This document shows positions 17,375 to 25,183 of a stretch of DNA of 40,403 bases, piece by piece. Source of the stretch: UBA6624 sp964507645. Its GTDB lineage: Bacteria; UBP7; UBA6624. The stretch is taken from NCBI GenBank assembly GCA_964507645.1, contig CAZDPU010000008.1, forward strand, positions 1 to 40,403. Reading direction: 5' to 3'. The position numbers were made by a program, and so were the translations under genes. Numbering within the stretch: position 1 is the stretch's first letter; each line of letters starts with the position of its first letter. The notes beneath the pieces are model-generated. The model did no database searches. It was not told the origin of the DNA and was given only the letters and a program-made list of their open reading frames with translations.

Positions 17375-17755
17375 TTAAATCAAATCCTTGTCTTCATCAA
17401 GAAGATCGAAACCATAATCCATATATTTGACGATTGCACCCTTCTTGCCCTTCTCATGCTTTTCCTTATTAATGAGTTCTTTCATGATTGAAACGAACTT
17501 CTTCATCTCCCTCCTCAGTTTCTTTTCCCTTCTCCTCATCTTCAATACAATCTCAACACCGGCCAGATTCACGCCCATATCTCTTGTCAGTGTAATTATC
17601 GCCCTTATATCATCAACATCAGCATCGCTATACATCCTTGCTCTTCCTTTCCTTTTTGGGATAATCAAGCCTTTAACCTCGTATTTCCTCAATGTCTGAG
17701 GATGGATGTTGAGCAATTCAGCAACAACACTTATGGGATACAACAAATCATTCAT
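17375..17755 (-). CDS. hspR: MerR-type heat-shock repressor, HspR-like
   Basis: A 126-residue DNA-binding protein. The MerR helix-turn-helix is complete: YPISVVAELLNIHPQTLRKYE, then GLIIPKRKGRARMYSDADV (the wing) and a helix with MGVNLAGVEIVLKMR, which is the HspR version of this region. A basic coiled-coil tail follows. It is the last gene of dnaK-grpE-dnaJ-hspR and overlaps dnaJ by 4 bp. In Streptomyces and Helicobacter relatives, HspR autorepresses such operons, with DnaK as co-repressor. Whether that holds here depends on an operator upstream of dnaK (see 21224-21255). Confidence 0.85.
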   Translation of the reverse strand: MNDLLYPISVVAELLNIHPQTLRKYEVKGLIIPKRKGRARMYSDADVDDIRAIITLTRDMGVNLAGVEIVLKMRRREKKLRREMKKFVSIMKELINKEKHEKGKKGAIVKYMDYGFDLLDEDKDLI

Positions 17756-18876
17756 CTGGGTCTCCTGAACCTGTCTTTAACTTTTGGCAAAAGTGAATTC
17801 AATTTCTCTACAAGTATTTTAATGTTGTTATTTACCCTTCCAATGGGATGAGCTCTCAACCTCACCTTTAAATCACCTCTTCCATTTCCTCTTAACCTAG
17901 GAAAACCCTGTCCTCTAACTTTGATAATATCCCCATCTCTTGAAGCGTTTGGAATCTTCAAATTAATATTCCTGCTTCCAGGAAGCGATAAATCCAACTC
18001 AATTCCGAGAAAAAGTTCGGGCATGCTTAATATTGCATCAACAATCAAATCATCCTCTTCCCTTAAGAAGAGGTTATCATTTTTTACATTAACAGCAACA
18101 TAGAGGTCTCCATTAGGTCCACCCTTGACACCAACATGCCCTTTGTGACTGTACCTAATCTTGCTTCCACCTCTTATTCCAGATGGTATTTTTATTGCTA
18201 TTTTTTCATTTTCAGAGACTCTTCCCTGCCCCCTGCAGGAAGGACAAGGATCGTGAATACGTCCTGAACCCTGACAGCTTCCACAAGGAGTCTGTACTCT
18301 CATGAAACCCATGCTTCTTGTAATGTTTCCCGTTCCCTTGCATTTGTTGCATGTTTTTGGAGTCGTTTCCGGCTTAATGCCTGAACCGGTACATGTTTCA
18401 CATCTTTTATATTTTTTAATCGTTATGTCTTCTTCGATCCCAGATTCCACATCCTCAAAAGACAAGTTTTTACTAAGAACTATATCTTCACCTCTTCTAC
18501 CTCGACTTCTTCTCCTTGACTGAGATCTTCCAGAAAAGCCTCCACCAAAAAAAGTATCAAATATGTCATCAAGACCAAGATTTGAAAACATATCTCCAAA
18601 ATCTTCCATATTGACTCCCGCTTGTGAAGCAGGTCCACCAGGCTGAAATGCAGCCATTCCATATCTGTCATAAAGGTCTTTTTTCTTTGGATCTGAAAGT
18701 ATTTGATATGCTTGTGATATTTTTTTGAACCTATCTTCAGCTTCAGAGTCACCCGGATTGACATCGGGATGATGTTTTCTAGCAAGATTTCTATAAGCTT
18801 TCTTTAACTCTTTTTCAGAAGCATTTTTAGAAATACCTAATCTTTCATAAAGATTTTCACTATTTATATTTGTCAA
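17752..18876 (-). CDS. dnaJ: Chaperone protein DnaJ
   Basis: Hsp40 co-chaperone that stimulates the DnaK ATPase and holds unfolded substrates. The J domain carries HPD at 36-38. A Gly/Phe-rich linker follows (about 76-118), then the zinc domain with all four CxxCxGxG repeats (C159/C162, C176/C179, C198/C201, C211/C214), and the substrate-binding C-terminal domains (LFLREEDDL, LKIPNASRDGDIIKV, RLRGNGRGDL). The 374 residues are full length. An ATGA-type overlap with grpE upstream and with hspR downstream indicates one transcript. Confidence 0.97.
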   Translation of the reverse strand: MTNINSENLYERLGISKNASEKELKKAYRNLARKHHPDVNPGDSEAEDRFKKISQAYQILSDPKKKDLYDRYGMAAFQPGGPASQAGVNMEDFGDMFSNLGLDDIFDTFFGGGFSGRSQSRRRSRGRRGEDIVLSKNLSFEDVESGIEEDITIKKYKRCETCTGSGIKPETTPKTCNKCKGTGNITRSMGFMRVQTPCGSCQGSGRIHDPCPSCRGQGRVSENEKIAIKIPSGIRGGSKIRYSHKGHVGVKGGPNGDLYVAVNVKNDNLFLREEDDLIVDAILSMPELFLGIELDLSLPGSRNINLKIPNASRDGDIIKVRGQGFPRLRGNGRGDLKVRLRAHPIGRVNNNIKILVEKLNSLLPKVKDRFRRPR

Positions 18877-19352
18877 TTTGTCTTTCCTTTCCCAAGTTCA
18901 ACCATAGCCGGTCTCAAAATTTTTCCGTCTATAAGGTAACCCTTCCTGAGAATTTTTGATATTTTTTTCCCTTTTCCTTTGACTGCCTTGTGGAAAGATG
19001 GATTGAAATCAACTGAATCAACCTCCTCAACACCCAAAGTCTTCAATCTATTCAACAGCTCATCTCTTATCATCATTAACCCTTCAGCATCTTCTGAAAA
19101 TTCTAGAGCACGTTCTAGAGATTCAACCGAATCAACCAGGGCAAGAGCTCCTTCTGTTTTTCCCTTTCTTAAACTTTCCTGAATTTGAATATCTTTTCTT
19201 CTTGCAAGATTTTCTTCTTCTGCCTTGACTGAAATATATTTCTTTTGAGCATCTTTTGCCAAGTCAAGAGCCCAGGCAAGGGCCTCATCAGTTTTTGCTT
19301 TCTTTATCCACTGATTAATTAAAACTTGAGGTTTTTTAAGGTTATTCTTCAC
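18873..19352 (-). CDS. grpE: Nucleotide exchange factor GrpE
   Basis: Exchange factor for DnaK. It is short (159 residues against about 190-200) because the N-terminal disordered and helical region is reduced. The core is recognisable: a coiled-coil ending in ARRKDIQIQESLRKGKTE, then ALVDSVESLERALEFSED, the LGVEEVDSVDFNPSFHKAV block (usual G-...-G-FDP-HEAV), and a C-terminal beta domain with LRKGYLIDGKILRPAMVEL. The start is GTG at 19352, which overlaps the dnaK stop by 11 bp. No better start exists downstream before the core. Confidence 0.93.
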   Translation of the reverse strand: MKNNLKKPQVLINQWIKKAKTDEALAWALDLAKDAQKKYISVKAEEENLARRKDIQIQESLRKGKTEGALALVDSVESLERALEFSEDAEGLMMIRDELLNRLKTLGVEEVDSVDFNPSFHKAVKGKGKKISKILRKGYLIDGKILRPAMVELGKGKTN

Positions 19353-21153
19353 CTTCTATAACTTCCTCATCAGTTTCATTGCCCATCTCTTCCGAACTTT
19401 CTTCAGAAACACCTTCTGCTCCTGGTTCAGGGGTAACATTTTGTCCAAAAGCCATTCCTGCTTTCTGTAAATCTTCAAGAGCTGTTTTTTTCATTTCGAT
19501 ATCTTCTAAACTTAAAGCCGATTTTGCACTCTTGATTGCCTCTTCAAGATCTTTAACAGCATCTTCAGGGGCTTTGTCTTTATTCTCCTCAAGGACAGTC
19601 TCAGTTTGCCAAATTGCTGAATCCAAATTGTTATGAACTTCGACAGATTCTTTTTTCTTCTTGTCCTCTTCTGCATATTTTTCAGCATCTTCAATTTTCT
19701 GCTTCACATCATCTTCTGTAAGTGAAGTTGAACCTGTAATTTGTATCTTTTGAGATTTTCCTGTCTTTTTGTCTGTTGCTTCTACATTCAAAAGACCATT
19801 TGCATCAATCTTGAAAGAAACCTCAATTTGAGGGGTCCCTCTTCTTGCTGGCAATATACCCACCAGCTTGAACCTTCCAAGCGTTGCATTGTCATTAGCC
19901 ATCTTCCTTTCACCTTGAAGAACATGAATTTCAACCTCTGGCTGATTGTCAGCAGCTGTAGAGAATATTTCCTTATGTTCTGTTGGTACAGGAGAGTTTC
20001 TTTTTATCATCGTTGTCATAACCCCTCCCAAAGTTTCTATACCTAAACTTAAAGGAGTAACATCAATCAAAAGAATTTTCTTTTCATCTTCAAACTCCTC
20101 ACCACCCAAGACACCTCCCTGAATTGCTGCTCCAGAAGCAACAACCTCATCAGGATTAACACTTTTTTCAGGAATCTTTCCAAATATCTTCTTGCATAAA
20201 TCCTGGACTTTCGGTATCCTTGTTGAGCCTCCAACAAGAATAACCTTGTCAATTTCACTTGAAGAAACGCCGGCATCCTTCATTGCATTTTCACAAGGCT
20301 TAATCAATCTCTTCATAACAACATCAGAGATTTTTTCAAACTCTGCTCTTGTTAATGTTGCCTTAAGGTGAAGACCTTCATGTAGATAGGGCAGATTGAT
20401 TTGGCTTGATGGCACTGAGCTCAGATCTTTCTTGGATTTTTCAGCAGCTTCAAGAACCCTCGCCCAAGCTGTTGTGTCTTTTCTTAGGTCAATTTTATGT
20501 TCAGCATAAAACTTATCTGCTATCCAATCTGCAACAAGGTCATCAATATCTGCTCCACCCAGCTTAGTGTGTCCGTTTGTAGCTTTTACCTCAAATACAC
20601 CGTCCCCTATTTCAAGAACTGTTATATCAAAAGTTCCTCCACCAAAGTCAAATACTGCAATAGTTTCATCATTGTTTTTATCTAAACCATATGCAAGAGC
20701 TGCAGCTGTAGGCTCATTGATGATCCTTTCAACTTCCAAACCAGCTATCTCAGCAGCTTGCTTTGTTGCCTTCCTTTGAGCATCATTAAAATATGCTGGA
20801 ACAGTAACTACCGCCTTTTTTACCTCAGATCCCAAGTAACTAGAAGCATCAGCTTTGAGCTTCATCAAAACCTTTGCGGAAATATCTTGAGGCGTCAAGT
20901 CTTTTCCGTCAACAGTAAACTTTTTTGTACTTCCTATACTTCTTTTTGCATTCGCAAATGTTCGATCTGGAGCTATTGTCATTGCAGCAACTGCCTGATC
21001 TCCAACTAATATTTCTCCATCTTCTTGAAAAGAAACAACAGAAGGTGTAACTCTCCCACCCTCTGCATTTGGGATAATTTCAGATCTTCCATTTGAAAAT
21101 ACGGACATACAAGAATTTGTTGTCCCTAAATCTATACCTATAATTTTTGTCAT
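19342..21153 (-). CDS. dnaK: Chaperone protein DnaK (Hsp70)
   Basis: ATP-dependent Hsp70 chaperone. Starting at ATG 21153 gives 603 residues. The ATPase phosphate-1 motif IIGIDLGTTNS is at the N-terminus, then VTVPAYFND, FDFGGGTFDITVLEIG (phosphate 2), VGGSTRIPKVQ, the linker DVTPLSLGIET, the beta-sandwich, and an acidic C-terminal tail ending EEVIEGEE. An upstream in-frame extension of 18 residues is rejected because AGGAGG lies just ahead of ATG 21153. It is the first gene of the dnaK-grpE-dnaJ-hspR run and is transcribed from a near-consensus promoter. Confidence 0.98.
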   Translation of the reverse strand: MTKIIGIDLGTTNSCMSVFSNGRSEIIPNAEGGRVTPSVVSFQEDGEILVGDQAVAAMTIAPDRTFANAKRSIGSTKKFTVDGKDLTPQDISAKVLMKLKADASSYLGSEVKKAVVTVPAYFNDAQRKATKQAAEIAGLEVERIINEPTAAALAYGLDKNNDETIAVFDFGGGTFDITVLEIGDGVFEVKATNGHTKLGGADIDDLVADWIADKFYAEHKIDLRKDTTAWARVLEAAEKSKKDLSSVPSSQINLPYLHEGLHLKATLTRAEFEKISDVVMKRLIKPCENAMKDAGVSSSEIDKVILVGGSTRIPKVQDLCKKIFGKIPEKSVNPDEVVASGAAIQGGVLGGEEFEDEKKILLIDVTPLSLGIETLGGVMTTMIKRNSPVPTEHKEIFSTAADNQPEVEIHVLQGERKMANDNATLGRFKLVGILPARRGTPQIEVSFKIDANGLLNVEATDKKTGKSQKIQITGSTSLTEDDVKQKIEDAEKYAEEDKKKKESVEVHNNLDSAIWQTETVLEENKDKAPEDAVKDLEEAIKSAKSALSLEDIEMKKTALEDLQKAGMAFGQNVTPEPGAEGVSEESSEEMGNETDEEVIEGEE

Positions 21154-21198
21154 TTTTTTCCTCCTAATTTTGTAAATTAATACAAATAAAACAAGGCA

Positions 21199-21227
21199 AT
21201 TATACATAATTAGTGTGTATTTGTCAA
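21199..21227 (-). promoter_or_regulatory. Consensus sigma70 promoter for dnaK operon
   Basis: Read on the minus strand: TTGACA (21227-21222), a 17-bp spacer (21221-21205), TATAAT (21204-21199). Both hexamers match the E. coli sigma70 consensus exactly with ideal spacing, and the dnaK ATG lies 45 bases downstream of the -10. A promoter this strong is expected to need repression, which fits the HspR-like repressor gene in the same operon. No sigma32-type sequence was seen. Confidence 0.85.
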
Positions 21228-21255
21228 TTTAATTGAGTCTATTAGTATAAATAGA
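21224..21255. promoter_or_regulatory. Candidate operator palindromes upstream of dnaK
   Basis: Two inverted repeats abut or overlap the dnaK -35. TCAATT-T-AATTGA is at 21224-21236, overlapping the -35 hexamer, and TCTATT-N6-AATAGA is at 21238-21255. The plus-strand hexamer TTGAGT (21233-21238) equals six of seven bases of one half of the known HAIR consensus for HspR (CTTGAGT-N7-ACTCAAG), but the second half is not present at the right distance. This is therefore a candidate repressor site, not an established HAIR. Confidence 0.4.
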
Positions 21256-21322
21256 ATTTAGTCTGTCTATATAAATACAACAAAAAAAAAGATTTTTTTT
21301 TAGTTTTAATTAAAATTGGAAC

Positions 21323-21730
21323 ATGAGAAAAATGTTGGTCTTTGGATTAATGCTTCTTCTAACCTTCCTTTCATTTCTTTCAGATTCAAAAAACAATCAA
21401 ACAGAATACACAAAATATGATGAAAAAAATACATATTCTGAACCTTTTTCAGTAAGGATTGAAGCCAAGAATAATATCGATATAAAAGTGATCAAAGATC
21501 GTCAAAAAATATTTGATGGAATTGTTGAAAAAAGAAAAAAAATAGAATTCAAGATCAAAGAATTCATCATTTTAAGAACCAATGATTTTGATGAAATTGA
21601 CATTTATTGGTTGGATACAAATGAAAATTGGCAAAATATAGAAATACCAGAGTATCCTTTTCAATTAACTCTTACACGGAGTGGAGGTAAAATTATTTCG
21701 TTTATAGACAAGGGGAGCGTTTCAGAATGA
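21323..21730 (+). CDS. Small membrane-anchored protein, RodZ-C-like domain
   Basis: A 135-residue protein with an N-terminal hydrophobic segment (about 4-20, MLVFGLMLLLTFLSFL) acting as a signal anchor or uncleaved signal peptide, and no cytoplasmic domain. The rest is a beta-rich domain. The pattern FSVRIEAKNNIDIKVI, then IFDGIVEKRKKIEFK, then a FIILRTNDFDEIDIYW block resembles the C-terminal periplasmic domain of RodZ (DUF4115: W-V-DG--LF-G-L--G). I hold this resemblance loosely. It is the first gene after the divergent dnaK promoter region and overlaps the Omp85 gene by 4 bp, so it may have an envelope role. Confidence 0.65.
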   Translation: MRKMLVFGLMLLLTFLSFLSDSKNNQTEYTKYDEKNTYSEPFSVRIEAKNNIDIKVIKDRQKIFDGIVEKRKKIEFKIKEFIILRTNDFDEIDIYWLDTNENWQNIEIPEYPFQLTLTRSGGKIISFIDKGSVSE

Positions 21731-23460
21731 AAAAAACACTATTATTAGCATTGCTATGCATAAACTGCACAATACTTAAAGGAGTCGATATAACGGAAAT
21801 AAATTTTCCAAATGCAAAAAACCTTGAATTAGATTGGCTTTCAAGCGTTTTTGGTGTAAATATTGGAGATGAATTTTCAACAGCTGCAATAGACCAAGGC
21901 CTTGAAAGACTTTATTCCTCTGGATTCTTTGTTGAAATACCAACTGCAGAAACCATTGCAAGTGAAGGGGACATTATCATCAACATTAGATTCAATGAAT
22001 TTCCCATACTTGAATCAATAGTTTTAAAAGGAATAAACTGGCTTGACCCGCTTGAAGTTCTAAATGCAATTACAGTGAAGGAGGGGTTTGTTTTAAACAA
22101 AAATCAACTTATCGAAAGTTACACCATAATAAAATCCAAGTATGCAGAAAAAGGATACCCCTGGATATTCAATGAGTCAGAAACTCTTGATTGGGATAAC
22201 AAAACCCTCACCATAAATTTCATAGAACCAATTTTTAATGATGTAGTCTTCGAGGGACTTGCTGAGACAAATGAAGATGCTTTGAGAAGGTTTTTATGGA
22301 TGGAAAAAGGAGATCCAATAACATATGAAGCAATTCAGTTAGAAATAAAAGACCTTTATGCAACAAAGCTCTTTTCATCAATTCCAGAAGTAAGAATAGA
22401 CCCTCCTGAAAATGATGACCAATTGCCATATTTTGATATTGTTTATTCTCTAAACGAAGCAGAGAAAACTGCGAACTTGTTATTCGGGGCATTTTATGGA
22501 GACCAGTCAGGCTTAGGAGGCTACATAAGCTATAGAGAAGATAACTTCAGAGGAAATGCTGTTTCTTTAGGCACAATGGTTTCATATGGAGAGAGGGGAA
22601 GCTCCTACGATGTCTCCTACTCTAACGATAGCTATAAGGACACCAGGCTTTCATTAAGCTCAAGAGTTTTCGATACTGATAGATCAATAATCTTTTATGA
22701 AGAACCTACGGATCCCAGTTACAACTTTGCAAGCAAGGGTGGAGAAATATCACTTGGAAAAAGGCTTGACAGGATGAGAAGGCTCAACTTCCAACTCCAT
22801 TCAAGCGAGAATAGCTATGAACCAGAAGACCCTAGTAATATTATTTGTGATCCAAGTGTTCCAGGTTGCGATGATGATTTAGCAGAAAAAGGCATTCTTG
22901 CAGGAAGTTTAAACAGTATCACCTTGGGCTACACAAAAGACACAAGATTCAACCCTTTTGACCCAACTGAGGATTCAACATACTGGAACCTATCTTTGGA
23001 ACATGGTTTTGATTCTGTTGATTTTTCATACACAAAATACTCTTATGACTTACGGAAATACAAACAATTGAAAAATCCCGAATTCCTACTAGCTGGAAGA
23101 TACAAAATCGGAATAATAGAAGGAGACTCCCCATCAACAAGGCGTTTTTGGACTGGAGGAACCTCTTCCGTAAGGGGTTATGACCTTGGAGAGAATAAAG
23201 GAAACTACCAATCACTAATGAATCTAGAGCTTAGATGGCATCCGGAAGACACCCCATGGTCAGCAGTTCTCTTTGCAGATCATGGATCGTCATCAAATGA
23301 CTCAGAAAGCCTTTCCTTTGAAAATGCATTGACAAGCTATGGTCTAGGGGTCAGGTTTAGCATTGGTTTTTTTGGGATTGCACCAGTTAGATTCGATCTG
23401 GCTTTCTCTCCTGATCTAGGTGACACAAAATTTCACTTCTCTGTGGGACACATGTTTTAA
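21727..23460 (+). CDS. bamA: Omp85-family outer membrane assembly protein (BamA/TamA type)
   Basis: The 577 residues start with a signal peptide (about 1-19), followed by roughly three POTRA domains (about 20-92, 93-170, 171-245; e.g. FPILESIVLKGINWL and IFNDVVFEGLAETNEDAL as first strands) and a 16-strand-type barrel. The hallmark SVRGYDLGEN (VRG[FY] in the barrel's lid loop) is present, and the chain ends in phenylalanine (SVGHMF). Canonical BamA has five POTRA domains and about 800 residues, whereas TamA has three and about 577. The neighbours lpxD and lpxA favour BamA by synteny, although Skp and FabZ, usually between, are absent. GGGGAG-like sequence precedes the ATG, inside the previous gene. 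Confidence 0.85.
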   Translation: MKKTLLLALLCINCTILKGVDITEINFPNAKNLELDWLSSVFGVNIGDEFSTAAIDQGLERLYSSGFFVEIPTAETIASEGDIIINIRFNEFPILESIVLKGINWLDPLEVLNAITVKEGFVLNKNQLIESYTIIKSKYAEKGYPWIFNESETLDWDNKTLTINFIEPIFNDVVFEGLAETNEDALRRFLWMEKGDPITYEAIQLEIKDLYATKLFSSIPEVRIDPPENDDQLPYFDIVYSLNEAEKTANLLFGAFYGDQSGLGGYISYREDNFRGNAVSLGTMVSYGERGSSYDVSYSNDSYKDTRLSLSSRVFDTDRSIIFYEEPTDPSYNFASKGGEISLGKRLDRMRRLNFQLHSSENSYEPEDPSNIICDPSVPGCDDDLAEKGILAGSLNSITLGYTKDTRFNPFDPTEDSTYWNLSLEHGFDSVDFSYTKYSYDLRKYKQLKNPEFLLAGRYKIGIIEGDSPSTRRFWTGGTSSVRGYDLGENKGNYQSLMNLELRWHPEDTPWSAVLFADHGSSSNDSESLSFENALTSYGLGVRFSIGFFGIAPVRFDLAFSPDLGDTKFHFSVGHMF

Positions 23461-24434
23461 TGACCTGGAGCTTAAAACAACTTGCAGAAATTTCCAATGG
23501 AGAGGTTGTGGGAGATGGGTCTTCCACAGTTTTTGGCTTGTGCTCTTCTGAGAAACCTATAAAAAACTTTCTAGCATTCTCTTTAACTGAAAAAACATCA
23601 AAAAAACTTAAAAAAAACGACTGTTACATAATTTCAGAAAACAAACCCTACAAAGGAATACAACACCCAGATCCAAAAACTCTTTTTGCAAAAATAATGA
23701 AAAAAATTCAACCTAAATTTGAAAAACCAAATAATCTAATAGATGAAAAATCACATATAAGCAAATCAGCAAAAATAGGTAAGAATACAAGAGTTGGACC
23801 TTTTGTTTTCATTGGTGAAAATGTGGTAATTGAAGAAGATGTTGAAATTCATGCATTTTCCTTTATAGGAAATAATTCAAAAATTGAAAAGGGCTCTCTC
23901 TTAATGCCCCATTCAATCATTATGGATAATTGCGAGATTGGCCAAAAAACTCTCATAGGTCCTGGTTCAGTTATAGGAAATGCTGGCTTCAATATACATC
24001 AAAATGAAGATGGGCTCTTCAGGATGCCTCATATGGGAGGGGTTAACATTGGTAAAAATGTAACAGTTGGAGCACTAAACACAGTTGACTCAGGGTTGAT
24101 AGATTCGACAAAGGTAAAAGACAATGTTAAAACTGACTCTCAAGTTCATATAGCTCATAATGTTGAACTTGGAAAAAACTCTTTAATAGCAGCAAAAAGC
24201 GGCATAGCTGGAAGTTCAAAAGTTGGAAAAAACTTCAGGGCTGGAGGAAGGGTTGGCGTTTCGGATCATACCAATATAGGAAAAAATGTCACTGCTGGAG
24301 TTGGAAGCATGATAATTTCAGATATAAAAGATGATGAAACAGTTCTTGGGTATCCTGCAAGAAAGAAAAAAATCACACTAGCAATATGGGCAAGCCTTAA
24401 AAAAATTCCAGAATGGCTCAAAAAAAGAAAATGA
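23460..24434 (+). CDS. lpxD: UDP-3-O-acylglucosamine N-acyltransferase
   Basis: Third step of lipid A synthesis: adds a 3-hydroxyacyl chain to the 2-amino group of UDP-3-O-acyl-GlcN. The N-terminal uridine-binding domain (about 1-95) precedes a left-handed beta-helix built from hexapeptide repeats (IGKNTRVGPFVFIGENVVIE and on). The catalytic His233 lies in QVHIAHNVELG, and FNIHQNEDG is the substrate loop before it. The 324 residues are slightly short but complete. The ATG overlaps the Omp85 stop by one base (TAATG). Confidence 0.96.
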   Translation: MTWSLKQLAEISNGEVVGDGSSTVFGLCSSEKPIKNFLAFSLTEKTSKKLKKNDCYIISENKPYKGIQHPDPKTLFAKIMKKIQPKFEKPNNLIDEKSHISKSAKIGKNTRVGPFVFIGENVVIEEDVEIHAFSFIGNNSKIEKGSLLMPHSIIMDNCEIGQKTLIGPGSVIGNAGFNIHQNEDGLFRMPHMGGVNIGKNVTVGALNTVDSGLIDSTKVKDNVKTDSQVHIAHNVELGKNSLIAAKSGIAGSSKVGKNFRAGGRVGVSDHTNIGKNVTAGVGSMIISDIKDDETVLGYPARKKKITLAIWASLKKIPEWLKKRK

Positions 24435-25183
24435 TTCATCCGGAAGCAAGAATCCACAAAGGTTCAAAAATTGATCGTAATGTATCCATAGGCGCTGGGT
24501 CGGTCATAGGTGAAAATGTTCAAATAGGAGAAGGGTCGACAATTGAAGATAATGTGAGATTGGATGGAAATGTAAAAATAGGAAAAAATGTATATCTACA
24601 CAGAGGAGTTACCATTGGTCCACCACAACACATATCTTTTAAAGATTTTCAACATTCCACAAATATTTTGAATAATTCAATATTGAGAGAATTTGTAACA
24701 GTTCATGGTTCAACAAGTGAAATTCCTACAAAAATAGGAAAAGATTGTTACCTTATGGCTTTTTCACATGTTGGACACGACTGTCAACTTGAAAACAATG
24801 TCATACTCACAAACTTTGTCCAATTAGGAGGACACGTCAAAATTGGAGCAAGGGCTGTTGTTGGCGGGGGATCAATGGTTCATCAAAGAATGGAGATTGG
24901 ATCTAGAGCAATGATTGGAGCAATGATACCTATTTTAAAATCCGTTCCACCCTATTCAATGGTTGCAGAAACAGGAAAAGGAATCAAGATTGTCAGCATA
25001 AACAGAAGAGGCATGTCTGATGATCTAAGCTTGAGAAAAAATGCTGTTGAAGCAATGAAGGTTTTCAAAACTCAAAATGATAAAAAAATATTGCTTGATG
25101 AGCTTGATAAATTATCAAACCAACAAGCGACCACTCTTAAAAAGTTTATAGATTCAAATACGAAATATTACAAGTGGGACTGA
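24431..25183 (+). CDS. lpxA: UDP-GlcNAc (or GlcNAc3N) acyltransferase LpxA
   Basis: First lipid A step: transfers 3-hydroxyacyl from ACP to the sugar 3-position. The hexapeptide beta-helix is clear (IHPEARIHKGSKIDRNVSIG onwards), with the catalytic region LMAFSHVGHDCQ, the second His being the catalytic one, and VPPYSMVAETG near the C-terminal domain. I chose ATG 24431 (250 residues) because it makes an ATGA overlap with lpxD and places MIHPEARI at the family N-terminus. An upstream ATG at 24413 would add six residues. The REFVTVHGS loop lacks the Arg found in the usual R-E-x-VT-I-x-RGT motif. With the oxidoreductase that follows, this raises the question of an amino-sugar acceptor. Confidence 0.95.
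   Translation: MIHPEARIHKGSKIDRNVSIGAGSVIGENVQIGEGSTIEDNVRLDGNVKIGKNVYLHRGVTIGPPQHISFKDFQHSTNILNNSILREFVTVHGSTSEIPTKIGKDCYLMAFSHVGHDCQLENNVILTNFVQLGGHVKIGARAVVGGGSMVHQRMEIGSRAMIGAMIPILKSVPPYSMVAETGKGIKIVSINRRGMSDDLSLRKNAVEAMKVFKTQNDKKILLDELDKLSNQQATTLKKFIDSNTKYYKWD

Noticed and set aside
21154..21207. 18-residue N-terminal extension of DnaK
   Set aside because: AGGAGG is directly ahead of ATG 21153, and the conserved DnaK N-terminus (TKIIGIDLGTTNS) starts there.
21154..21322. CIRCE element (HrcA) upstream of dnaK
   Set aside because: The TTAGCACTC-N9-GAGTGCTAA inverted repeat is not present; only AT-rich palindromes are seen.
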